This document shows positions 16,510-24,960 of a DNA stretch of 64,000 nt, piece after piece. Position 1 is the first letter of the stretch; each line of letters begins with the position of its first letter. The translations under genes and the position numbers were made by a program. The stretch is from Akkermansiaceae bacterium (lineage in GTDB: Bacteria; Verrucomicrobiota; Verrucomicrobiia; Verrucomicrobiales; Akkermansiaceae). The notes beneath the pieces were generated by a model. The model searched no databases. It had not been told where the DNA came from and was given only the letters and a program-made list of their open reading frames with translations. Location of the stretch: the NCBI GenBank assembly GCA_017798145.1, contig CP059069.1, positions 124,001 through 188,000 of the forward strand. Reading direction: 5' to 3'.

Positions 16510-18525
16510 TCAGTAGCCCGGCGGATACACTTCGAACTCGTTCAGACCGCTCCAGTGGCTGCCACCGACCACGTTGTAGAGCAGGTAACGATAGCTCCGG
16601 GCATCAACCGGCAGGATGATATCATCCGATCGGCCTTCGTAGTCCGCGGTGTCCACGAGCGTGCCGGTGGCGATCAGGGTGTAGTCGCTGTCGTCCTGGC
16701 TGCCATAAAGTTCATAGACATTTGTGTAATTGGGATACTGCCCGTTGTTGTAGACAAACCAGAGGAAAACCCTCCCGATCTCCTGGACACGGCCGAGATC
16801 AAGTTTCAGCCAGTTGGGGTCCCCGGCTGATCCGTGGTCGGTTGATGACCACTGGGTTGCGCGGTCGCCGTCGATCGCGAGTTCAACGCCTTGGTTCGGA
16901 TAGGAAGCATTCGTCGTGATCGCTTTCCCCAGCGCCAGGTTCCAACCGCTTCCGAGGAGCCTTTCAACCCTGTAGAACCGGGTCGGAGCGGAAGCCGTGG
17001 CGGCGGTGTGGGAAACCCGGTTCTGCCCCGCCGGCCCGATGATCAGCGCACCGGGATTCCATGCTTTCAGATCCTCGCTATCCCAGACCCGGAAGCGCGC
17101 ACCCGGCGTGCTGTTCCATTCCAGCGCCGCCGCCGAGACGGGCACACCTTGCGGAGACAGGCTGAGGCCGAAATCCGTCGGGTGCGCGGAGGCGAGCAGC
17201 TGGATCTCGGCCAGATCCAGCGCACGGTCGTAGAGGAACACGTCGTCGATTTTACCCTTCCAGTAGTTCTGAGCCGCGAATGGATGCGATCCCAGCTTCG
17301 CGGGTGGCGCCCCGGCAACGAGGGTGCCGTTGGCCACGTGGCTCACTTCCACGCCATCGAGGTAAAGGATTGCCTCCGTCTCCGTCCACACGCCCGCCAC
17401 ATGCGTCCAGCGCCCAAGGTTCGGCAGCGGCCCGGCCGGATTGACGAAGCCGCCGTCCGAACGGTGGCGGAGAACCCATTGCCCGTCCGCGCCAATCGAG
17501 GAATCGCCGAGTCCTATCTGGAGGTTGTCGTTTTGCCCGAAGATCAGGTTGAGCTGGTTGAATCCCGTATCATATCCATCGGCCGTAACCCAGGCGGCGA
17601 AGGTGCCGGTCGGGTGGTTTCCGGTGAATCCGGGGATGTCGATGGAGTCGTTCCCATCGAAGCGGAAACAGCCATTGGCATGCCCATCCGCATCATCGGA
17701 GGGCGTCGCGCCGTTCACCGTTCCGTGGTTGCCGTTGCCGCTGGTGTCGTCCGCGTTGCCATCGAGCGGATAGTGGGCGAGCAGGCCTGCGAGCGGAAAC
17801 GGCGGCTTGCTGATTGCAATGATTTCCGCCGGGCTCAGCGCCTCGTCGTAGATCCTCAGGTCGTCGACGGCTCCCTTGAACGCGTAGTTCCTATGAACCG
17901 AATTCACCCCGATGGCAAGCAGGGCGCTGCTTGGGGAGATCGGCCCGGTGAAGGTATTCGTTTCCGGGAGTTCGGATCCGTTCAGATAGTGGCGGACCGT
18001 TGTGCCGTCCCACGTGCTCGCAAGGTGCACCCAAGCACCCTCGGGAATGGTTCCCTGATTGCGGTCAGCAAGGTTCCAACTGCCGTTTGCCGAGAGGAGA
18101 ACCCCGAAGTTGCCGGCAACCGCACCCTCGGCCGAGCGGTTGTTGACGCCGAACCAATAGGAATTCGCGCCGCTCCTTTCCTTCGCAAGGATAGGTCCAT
18201 CGCGGTTGATGTCATCGCAGCGCACCCAGGCAGCAAAGGTGATGGCATTGGCGGTGCGGAGGGAGTCGGAGTCGGGGATATCGACCCGCGTGGATCCGCT
18301 GCCGGTGGTGCCCGGGAAATATAGCGCGCTGCCGTGTATGCCGGTGATCCAGGTGTCAGGCTGGGGATTGACCAGGGTGCCTGGGTTTCCCATGCCGGAA
18401 CTGTCCCCGATCGCCGTGCCGGAAGCCTCGTCAAAGGTCCAGTGGCCGATCAATTTGGCATGGGCTGGCGGAAACAGGAGGATGCTCCCGATTACGGCCG
18501 CGAGATGACTTAGGGGCTTTTTCAT
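16510..18525 (-). CDS. Secreted LamG/discoidin-domain protein
   Basis: A 671-residue exported protein (signal peptide MKKPLSHLAAVIGSILLF... ending PAHA). Two concanavalin/LamG-like domains follow, at about residues 25-230 (GHWTFDEASG, then DDLRIYDEALSPAEI) and 235-430 (AHYPLDGNADDTSGNGNHG, then DDVFLYDRALDLAEI). A linker leads to a C-terminal F5/8 type C (discoidin) domain at about 525-671 (NLALGKAITTNASYPNQG). These domains bind carbohydrates. No PEP-CTERM tail or catalytic domain is visible, so it is probably a sugar-binding surface or secreted protein. Confidence 0.85.
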   Translation of the reverse strand: MKKPLSHLAAVIGSILLFPPAHAKLIGHWTFDEASGTAIGDSSGMGNPGTLVNPQPDTWITGIHGSALYFPGTTGSGSTRVDIPDSDSLRTANAITFAAWVRCDDINRDGPILAKERSGANSYWFGVNNRSAEGAVAGNFGVLLSANGSWNLADRNQGTIPEGAWVHLASTWDGTTVRHYLNGSELPETNTFTGPISPSSALLAIGVNSVHRNYAFKGAVDDLRIYDEALSPAEIIAISKPPFPLAGLLAHYPLDGNADDTSGNGNHGTVNGATPSDDADGHANGCFRFDGNDSIDIPGFTGNHPTGTFAAWVTADGYDTGFNQLNLIFGQNDNLQIGLGDSSIGADGQWVLRHRSDGGFVNPAGPLPNLGRWTHVAGVWTETEAILYLDGVEVSHVANGTLVAGAPPAKLGSHPFAAQNYWKGKIDDVFLYDRALDLAEIQLLASAHPTDFGLSLSPQGVPVSAAALEWNSTPGARFRVWDSEDLKAWNPGALIIGPAGQNRVSHTAATASAPTRFYRVERLLGSGWNLALGKAITTNASYPNQGVELAIDGDRATQWSSTDHGSAGDPNWLKLDLGRVQEIGRVFLWFVYNNGQYPNYTNVYELYGSQDDSDYTLIATGTLVDTADYEGRSDDIILPVDARSYRYLLYNVVGGSHWSGLNEFEVYPPGY

Positions 18526-18704
18526 ACCATAACAAAGCCCAGCAACGGGAGCCATTCCACGCATCGCTTGCGATTGATCGTGCAGGATTTGCCTACGAGC
18601 CTGCATCCAGCCCGCGATCCAATATTCCCGGAACGCAGGAAAATCCTTACAACTCCCGCCCGATCCGGTTTAAGACATTTCCCAGCAACCAACCCACCGC
18701 CGCC

Positions 18705-19115
18705 ATGCTCCAAAAAGGAATCCTCAATCCCGACATCCTCCACCTCCTCGCCCGGATCCGCCACACCAACACCCTGGTCATCGCCGACTGGGCCTTCCCC
18801 TACTGGGACGAGATCGAAACCGTGGACATCACCCTCTGCCGCGGCATCCCCACCATCACCGATCTCCTCGATCTCCTGCACGACAACTTCAAGGTCGGCC
18901 GCATCTGGCAGGCCGAGGAGTTCCTGACCACCAACCCCACCGATGTCGTTGGGAAATACGAAACCTCCTTCAACGGCTTCAAGGGCCTCTATCCCGATGT
19001 CGAAGTCACCCGCCTGCCGCACAACGATTTCAAGAAACTCGTCCCCAACGCCATCGGCCTGATCCGCACCGGCGACACCACCGCATACGGCAACGTCATC
19101 CTGGAGTCAGTTTAA
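18705..19115 (+). CDS. RbsD/FucU family sugar mutarotase/pyranase
   Basis: A 136-residue protein of the RbsD/FucU fold, which equilibrates pyranose, furanose and anomeric sugar forms before phosphorylation or oxidation. MLQKGILNPDILHLLARIRH places His20 and Asp28 (VIADWAFPYW) where the family's active-site residues sit. The C-terminus RTGDTTAYGNVILESV is also typical. It opens a co-oriented block with a TIM-barrel isomerase, an aldo-keto reductase and a zinc dehydrogenase, favouring a role in deoxy-sugar catabolism such as L-fucose or L-rhamnose. Which sugar it acts on is not shown. Confidence 0.87.
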   Translation: MLQKGILNPDILHLLARIRHTNTLVIADWAFPYWDEIETVDITLCRGIPTITDLLDLLHDNFKVGRIWQAEEFLTTNPTDVVGKYETSFNGFKGLYPDVEVTRLPHNDFKKLVPNAIGLIRTGDTTAYGNVILESV

Positions 19116-19122
19116 ATAATTA

Positions 19123-19270
19123 TCACCGCAGAGACGCAGAGGTCGCAATGGGACGCAGAGCTTTTCTCAAAGACATTTAAAAACCAAAATCCACCTCTGT
19201 GAACTCCTTGTCCTCCGTGGTCAAAAAATCTTCTCCGCGACCCTCAGCGACCTCTGCGCCTCTGCGGTGA
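19123..19270. repeat. Inverted-repeat element
   Basis: The arms 19123-19146 (beginning TCACCGCAGAGACGCAGAGG) and 19247-19270 are inverted repeats matching at 23 of 24 positions. The 100-bp centre is AT-richer and non-coding. This is a MITE/REPIN-like unit of the widely dispersed 'cgcagagacgcagag' type. It separates the mutarotase and isomerase genes. Confidence 0.75.
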
Positions 19271-19291
19271 ACTCTTCTAAATCGAAAAATC

Positions 19292-20101
19292 ATGCGCACC
19301 GCCGTCACCCTCTCCCAAGTCCCCGAAGCCGCCGCCGGCCCCTTCGTTTTCCGCCAACCCCTCCCCGAAGCCTTCGCCCTCGCCAAGGAAACCGGATTCG
19401 ACGATGTCGAACTTTTCCTCCCGGGTCCCGGCCACGTATCGGTCGATGAAATCAAAACCCTCGCCCAAACCCACGGCCTCGGCATCGCCGCCGTCGGCAC
19501 CGGAGCCGGCATGGTGAAACACGGCCTCTCCCTCACCGATACCTCCCTCGACAAACGCGTCGCCGCCCTCGACTTCCTCGAACAGATGATCGCCTTCGGC
19601 GGCCAGCTCGGCGCCCCCGCCATCCTCGGCTCCATGCAGGGGAAATGGGGCGGTGAGGTTTCCCGTGAGCAGGCTCTCGAATGGCTTTCCGAAGCCCTGA
19701 CCATCGCCGGTCGCACCGCCGCGAAATATCATGTCCCCTTCATCTACGAGCCGCTCAACCGCTACGAGACCAACCTCATCAACCGCCTCGCGGACGGAGC
19801 TTCGTTCATTGAATCGAACTCGCTCGAAAACATCGTCCTGCTCGCCGACATGTTCCACATGAACATCGAGGAGCAGGATCTCCCCGCAGCGATCCGCGCA
19901 GGCGGCAAGCATGTCGGCCATGTCCACTACGCCGATTCCAACCGCCGCGCCATGGGCTTCGGCCACACCGACCCGAAACCCGTCATCGCCGCCCTAAAGG
20001 AAATCCACTACACCGGCCACCTCTCCGCCGAAATATTCCCCCTCCCAGACCCCATCACCGCCGCCAACCAAACCATCCAATCCATCAGCAGCGTTCTCTG
20101 A
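19292..20101 (+). CDS. Sugar isomerase/epimerase, AP-endonuclease-2-like TIM barrel
   Basis: A 269-residue TIM barrel of the xylose-isomerase-like/tagatose-3-epimerase superfamily. The four metal ligands fall at Glu153 (IYEPLNRYE), Asp186 (LLADMFHMN), His212 (HVHYADSNRR) and Glu247 (LSAEIFP). Arg219 after HYADS also fits the epimerase group. The family interconverts ketoses or acts on hydroxypyruvate and inosose substrates. Position between a mutarotase and an aldo-keto reductase suggests conversion of a free sugar intermediate. Exact substrate unknown. Confidence 0.87.
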   Translation: MRTAVTLSQVPEAAAGPFVFRQPLPEAFALAKETGFDDVELFLPGPGHVSVDEIKTLAQTHGLGIAAVGTGAGMVKHGLSLTDTSLDKRVAALDFLEQMIAFGGQLGAPAILGSMQGKWGGEVSREQALEWLSEALTIAGRTAAKYHVPFIYEPLNRYETNLINRLADGASFIESNSLENIVLLADMFHMNIEEQDLPAAIRAGGKHVGHVHYADSNRRAMGFGHTDPKPVIAALKEIHYTGHLSAEIFPLPDPITAANQTIQSISSVL

Positions 20102-20160
20102 CCACCGCAACCCAAGTCTTCCACTGATCACTGATCACTCGGCACTTTCCACTCCTCACC

Positions 20161-21102
20161 ATGATCCCCACCCGTCCACTCGGCAAAACCGGCATCGATC
20201 TCCCCATCCTCTCCTTCGGCGCCTCCTCGCTCGGCGCGGAGTTCCGCTCCATCACCCTCGACGAGGCGATGCGCTCCACCAAAACCGCCCTCGACCTGGG
20301 CATGAACTTCATCGACACCTCGCCGTTCTACGGACGCGGCATGTCGGAGATCATGCTCGGCCTCGGCCTCAAAGGCGTGCCCCGCGATTCCTACATCCTC
20401 GGCTCCAAGCTCGGCCGCTACTCCGACATCCACTTCGATTTCTCCGCGAAACGCGTCGAGGAATCCTGCCACATTTCTCTGCAGCGCATGAAGACGGACC
20501 ACCTTGACATCATGCTCATGCACGACGTCGAGTTCGTCCCGCTCCCGCAGATCTGGGAGGAAACCCTGCCAGCGCTCATCAATCTCAAGGAACAGGGCAA
20601 AGTCCGCGCCATCGGTTTCTCCTGCTACCCGCTGAAAACTTTCCACACCGTCCTCGACCACATCGAGGACGAGATCGACTGCGTTCTCAGCTACAACCGC
20701 TACACGCTGCAAAACACCTCCTTCGCGACCGAACTGCTGCCCAGGTTGGAGGCGAAAAACATCGGCGCGATGAACGCCGGCCCCTTCTCCGCCCGCCTGC
20801 TCACCAACGCGGAGCTGCCCGAGTGGCTCAAGGAGCCCGAAAACGTGAAACAAGCCGCCAGCGACGCCGCGAAGCTCTGTGCCGACAACGGCGTCGATAT
20901 CGCCCAGCTCGCCATCCAGTTTTCCTGCGAACACCCTGGCATCGCCACCACCATCGCCGGCTCCGCCAACCCGAACAACATCGCCAAATGGGCCGAATGG
21001 CTCGCCAAACCCATAGCCCGCGAGCTCATGGACCAGGTCATTTCCATCTTCGAACCTGTCAAAGACATCGGACACAAGGAAGGCCTCGCCGAAAACAATT
21101 AG
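20161..21102 (+). CDS. Aldo/keto reductase
   Basis: A 313-residue AKR barrel. The catalytic tetrad is present: Asp52 and Tyr57 in FIDTSPFYGRGMSE, Lys83 in LGSKLGRY, and His121 in IMLMHDVEF. The C-terminal cofactor segment TTIAGSANPNNI binds NADP(H). The sequence resembles the L-galactose dehydrogenase / D-threo-aldose (L-fucose) 1-dehydrogenase subgroup, which oxidises free aldoses to lactones. In this context it could feed a lactonase such as the amidohydrolase at 63065. That pathway link is inference. Confidence 0.88.
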   Translation: MIPTRPLGKTGIDLPILSFGASSLGAEFRSITLDEAMRSTKTALDLGMNFIDTSPFYGRGMSEIMLGLGLKGVPRDSYILGSKLGRYSDIHFDFSAKRVEESCHISLQRMKTDHLDIMLMHDVEFVPLPQIWEETLPALINLKEQGKVRAIGFSCYPLKTFHTVLDHIEDEIDCVLSYNRYTLQNTSFATELLPRLEAKNIGAMNAGPFSARLLTNAELPEWLKEPENVKQAASDAAKLCADNGVDIAQLAIQFSCEHPGIATTIAGSANPNNIAKWAEWLAKPIARELMDQVISIFEPVKDIGHKEGLAENN

Positions 21103-21157
21103 CCTTGCCGCAAACTGAACGCTGAAACCTAGCAGACTCGTTTCAATCCACCACACC

Positions 21158-23635
21158 ATGACAACCTCCTTCAGGAACTGCGTCTTCTTCTTTGGCCTGA
21201 TCCTGATCGTAGCGATCCGAGTCCACGCGAATCCTCCGGATCTGACAAAGGATGCCCAGTCCGTGGATCGCAAGCTCACTTACAACCTCGGCGCCACAGG
21301 TCTGCGTGGCTGGATTTACACTAAGGCGGAAAATAACCTGGATGCCGCGCAAGGCCGCACGACGCAGGCCAGCCGACAGATCCTCGTCACACATGTTGGC
21401 ACGGCATCACCGGCGGATGGGATACTACAGGTGGATGATGTGATCATCGGCGTGAATGGAAAGCCATTCTCTGACGATGCCCGCAAAAGCATCGCCATTG
21501 CGATCCAGGAAGCGGAAACGGAGGCGAAGCAGGGTGTGCTCAAGCTCCTCATCTCGCGCGGCGGACAAACCAAGGAGATGGCGCTGAAGCTTTCCGTGAT
21601 CGGAACCTACAGCAAAACCGCCCCTTGGGATTGCCCGAAATCGAAACGCATACTCGATGACGCCGTCCGTATCCTCGCGAAGGAAGAACCCACCGTTGAT
21701 TGGAAGGGATCAATCCAAGGACTCGCCCTGCTATCCACGGGACAGCCCGAGTTGCTGGCCAAGGCAAAGGAACTCGCCATCAGGATCGCGGCGAAGGAGG
21801 TTGATCCGGACAAGAAGCCCGATAGCCCGATATGGGGTGAAACCTGGAGCCAAGGCTACCAGAACCTGTTCCTGTGCGAGTATTATCTCCTCACCAAAGA
21901 CCCCGATATCCTGCCAGCCATTGACAGGCTGTCGCTGCTTCTCGCACGCGGCCAAGGCATGTACGGCACCTACGGTCATGGTTTTGCGGCTCTGACAAAG
22001 GACGGGGAATTCAACGGCTCCGTCCCTCCCTACGGCCCTGTCAACATGGCCGGGCTTCCCGCCAGCTTGTCGATCGTGTTGGCAAAGAAGTGCGGAGTGA
22101 ACCATCCGGAGATTGATCGGGCCATCGCACGCTCGGCCGGTTTCTACGGATATTTCACGGACAAGGGAGCTATCCCCTATGGGGAACACGAACCATGGCC
22201 GTATCATGAAAACAACGGCAAGAACTCAATCGCGGCCGTCATGTTTTCCGCGATGGGCAACAAGCCCACCGAAACCGAATTCTTTGCCCGTATGGCGACG
22301 GCGGGATATGCCAACCGCGAGTACGGCCACACCGGGCAAGGCTTCAGCTACGTATGGAGCGCCCTCGGCGCCGCCGCAGGCGGACCGGAAGCGGCCGCCG
22401 CGTTTTTCCGCAAGTCCTCATGGCATCTCGACCTTGTACGCCGCTCGGACGGCTCCTTCACCTACGATGGCGGCGAGCAATACAGTCCCGGCCAAACGGA
22501 TGACGACACTTACTTCGGCAACAGCGGTTACAATGGGCTGAGTCCCGCCGCGACGTATGTCCTTACCTATGCCTTGCCTTTGCGCAAACTGGTCATCACG
22601 GGTCGCGATGCCGATCCGTCCACACACCTGAACAAGGATGAAGCCAACGCGACGATCGCAGCGGGGCGCTTTGATCTGGATCGCCGCGCCATGTCTCCAC
22701 AGGAATTGCTGCAAGCCTTCGACAACTGGTCGCCGATCGTCCGCAGTTGGGCTGCGGAAGAGCTCTCAAGAAGGCCGGAAGCCACATCCATGGTCGCAGA
22801 ACTCGTCCAGCTCGCCGATGGCGACAGCCCGCACCGCATCCAAGGCGCATGCGAAACCCTCGGAAGGATCAAGGCACCGGAAGGTTTGCCGGTTCTGGTC
22901 AAACAGCTGGCTCACCACGATCGTTGGGTGCGCTACAAAGCCGCTCAGGCGATCCGCAACATGGGCGGCGACGCCAAGCCGGCGATCGAGGACATCCTAA
23001 GGGCGGTCGTTGCGACCTCGGAGCCGGCCTGGCCGATCCGTTGGGAAGACCCCGTCCAGATCGCACAAGGCCAATTGGCTGCCGCGGTCTTCAACGGCCC
23101 CCTGAAGGAAGAGGTCAATAATATGGACCCGAAGTTGCGATACGCCGCCATCCGTGCGGTATCGCAGAATGCGGATGGGATGGCACGCGCCACACTCAGG
23201 GATTTCTTCGAGAATCGCCTGAGCGAGGAGGATGTCAGCGCGCTGGCCCCCACGATTCTCGCCGCTGTTGAAACACCCAGTCCGGCGGATACCATGTTCA
23301 ACAACGAGATCCGGATGGCCGGATTGAAGGCGCTCAGCAAATACAATTTCAAGGAATGCATTCCCGCCGCGGCCGCGCTTGCGAAAACCCAAGGCGGGCA
23401 CGGCAGCGAACACAGAACCAAGGAAATCATGGCCATCATCACCGGATATGGTTCGGCGGCAAAGCCGGTGATTCCCGCATTGAGGGAAGTGATCGAAGTT
23501 TTCAACCGCGACACCGCAGCCAACCTGTTTCCACCATCCTTGAACACGGTTCGTGTTGGCGATATCGAAAATGCCATCCGTACCATCGAGGAAGCGACCA
23601 CCCAGCCCGAAATACGCAGCATCAAAACCCGTTGA
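21158..23635 (+). CDS. Exported DUF6288-like protein with PDZ domain and HEAT repeats
   Basis: An 825-residue exported protein with a signal peptide (CVFFFGLILIVAIRVHA). A PDZ-like module follows at about residues 45-155 (THVGTASPADGILQVDDVIIGVN). A long alpha/alpha-toroid-like central part has repeated helices (YQNLFLCEYYLLTKDPDI; NGKNSIAAVMFSAMGNKPTE). C-terminal HEAT repeats follow from about residue 520 (GRIKAPEGLPVLVKQLAHHD; RYKAAQAIRNMGGDAKPAIE). It matches DUF6288-type proteins of Verrucomicrobia and Planctomycetes, whose function is unknown. It sits 55 bp after the aldo-keto reductase and may belong to the same operon. Confidence 0.78.
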   Translation: MTTSFRNCVFFFGLILIVAIRVHANPPDLTKDAQSVDRKLTYNLGATGLRGWIYTKAENNLDAAQGRTTQASRQILVTHVGTASPADGILQVDDVIIGVNGKPFSDDARKSIAIAIQEAETEAKQGVLKLLISRGGQTKEMALKLSVIGTYSKTAPWDCPKSKRILDDAVRILAKEEPTVDWKGSIQGLALLSTGQPELLAKAKELAIRIAAKEVDPDKKPDSPIWGETWSQGYQNLFLCEYYLLTKDPDILPAIDRLSLLLARGQGMYGTYGHGFAALTKDGEFNGSVPPYGPVNMAGLPASLSIVLAKKCGVNHPEIDRAIARSAGFYGYFTDKGAIPYGEHEPWPYHENNGKNSIAAVMFSAMGNKPTETEFFARMATAGYANREYGHTGQGFSYVWSALGAAAGGPEAAAAFFRKSSWHLDLVRRSDGSFTYDGGEQYSPGQTDDDTYFGNSGYNGLSPAATYVLTYALPLRKLVITGRDADPSTHLNKDEANATIAAGRFDLDRRAMSPQELLQAFDNWSPIVRSWAAEELSRRPEATSMVAELVQLADGDSPHRIQGACETLGRIKAPEGLPVLVKQLAHHDRWVRYKAAQAIRNMGGDAKPAIEDILRAVVATSEPAWPIRWEDPVQIAQGQLAAAVFNGPLKEEVNNMDPKLRYAAIRAVSQNADGMARATLRDFFENRLSEEDVSALAPTILAAVETPSPADTMFNNEIRMAGLKALSKYNFKECIPAAAALAKTQGGHGSEHRTKEIMAIITGYGSAAKPVIPALREVIEVFNRDTAANLFPPSLNTVRVGDIENAIRTIEEATTQPEIRSIKTR

Positions 23636-23723
23636 TCGCCGACAACAAATTTCCCGAAATGACCGGCTTCCACACCATCAAGGATTGAAACAGCCACAGT
23701 CTTCCCTGAAAACTCGCAAACTT

Positions 23724-24758
23724 ATGCACGCCATCGAATTCACCGAACCGAAAAAGATCACCGTCATCGACCGCCCCAACGAGGACAATCCCGCCCCCGG
23801 CGAAGCCGTCGTCCGCACCCACCGCATGGGCATCTGCGGCACCGACCTTTCCTGCTATCTCGGGAAGTTCCCGTTCTTCGCCTACCCCCGCACACCCGGC
23901 CATGAACTCGGGCTGGAGGTCGTCGCCGTCGGCGAAGGCGTCACCAACGTGAAGCCAGGCGACAAGTGCTCGCTCGAGCCCTACGTCAACGACCCGGAAA
24001 CACCGACCTCGAAAAAGGGCTCCTCCAACTGCTGCCCCGGCGTGCAGGTGATCGGAGTCCACAACAACGGCGGGCTACGCAAGGGCACTTTCATCGTCCC
24101 CGCCCGCAAGCTCCACCCCGGCAACGACCTTTCCTACGACCAGCTCGCCCTCGTCGAGACCCTCGCCATCGGCTACCACGCCGTCCAGCGCGGCAATCCG
24201 AAGCCCGGCGAAACCGTCCTCGTCATCGGCGCCGGCCCCATCGGCCTCGCCTGCCTGGAGTTCCTGAAACTCATGGAAGGCGTGAACGTGATCGTCATGG
24301 ACATGGTGCAGGGACGACTCGATTTCTGCGCGAAGAACCTCGGCATCAAGAACGGAGTCCTCGCCAAGGCCGACGGCTCCCACCTTGCGGATCTTGAGAA
24401 AATCACCGACGGTCACCTCGCCGACGTGATCATCGATGCCACCGGCTCGCCGCGCTCGATGTCCACCTGCTTCGAGTTCGCCGCCTTCACCGGACGCGTC
24501 GTCTATGTCGGCATCACCACCTCGGATCTACAGTTCCCCCACGCCCCGGTCTTCCACCGCCGCGAGCTCACCCTGCTGGCCTCCCGCAACGCACTCCCCT
24601 CCGATTTCCCCGAAATCATCGATCTCATCCGCCAAGGCAAAATCAACACCGACATCTGGATCACCCACCGCATCTCCTTCGAAGATGTCCCCGAAAAATT
24701 CGACCAATTCACCGATCCCAACCTCGGAGCGATTAAGGCCATCATTGAAGTCCGGTAA
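23724..24758 (+). CDS. Zinc-type alcohol (sugar) dehydrogenase
   Basis: A 344-residue medium-chain dehydrogenase. Catalytic zinc ligands are Cys38 (GICGTDLS) and His60-Glu61 (TPGHELG), with Glu146 later. The Rossmann motif GAGPIGL is near residue 169. The structural-zinc lobe carries only C103-C104 where the classical four Cys would be, so that zinc is probably absent. The ATG at 23724 gives the normal N-terminus. Members oxidise sugar acids and polyols such as L-galactonate, L-fuconate derivatives or threonine. The neighbouring genes point to a sugar-derived substrate. Confidence 0.88.
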   Translation: MHAIEFTEPKKITVIDRPNEDNPAPGEAVVRTHRMGICGTDLSCYLGKFPFFAYPRTPGHELGLEVVAVGEGVTNVKPGDKCSLEPYVNDPETPTSKKGSSNCCPGVQVIGVHNNGGLRKGTFIVPARKLHPGNDLSYDQLALVETLAIGYHAVQRGNPKPGETVLVIGAGPIGLACLEFLKLMEGVNVIVMDMVQGRLDFCAKNLGIKNGVLAKADGSHLADLEKITDGHLADVIIDATGSPRSMSTCFEFAAFTGRVVYVGITTSDLQFPHAPVFHRRELTLLASRNALPSDFPEIIDLIRQGKINTDIWITHRISFEDVPEKFDQFTDPNLGAIKAIIEVR

Positions 24759-24779
24759 CGGCGATCTTCGGTCGCCGTT
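24757..24779. terminator. Hairpin after the zinc dehydrogenase
   Basis: Perfect 8-bp stem AACGGCGA / TCGCCGTT directly overlapping the stop codon of the dehydrogenase gene, followed by only three T. It is a plausible weak intrinsic terminator closing the sugar block. Confidence 0.5.
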
Positions 24780-24829
24780 TAAATGAAAATGAATGAATAC
24801 TAGATATTTGCTTTTTCATTCAGGGCGGA

Positions 24830-24960
24830 GAATACGCTGGTGAGCCGGACCGGGAAGGGGATAAGGGGGGGTGGAGCCACCGCCCTCACCACACCATTTC
24901 GCGCTAGCCAGACAGCCCGTAAGGTGCTTAGCAAGCCGTGCGGGAGAGGCTCCCGAGCGT
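24830..24960 (+). promoter_or_regulatory. Structured G-rich leader of kup, possible riboswitch
   Basis: The 130 bases before the kup start are G-rich and full of potential stems (GGTGG-AG-CCACC near 24870; GGGAG-AGG-CTCCC just before the start region). Bacterial KUP transporters are often controlled by the ydaO-type c-di-AMP riboswitch, and the general order (a G-run block, then a CCGT...GCTTAGCAAGCCGTGCGGGAGAGG-like end) loosely resembles it. I could not align the conserved core base by base, so the class is uncertain. Confidence 0.3.
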
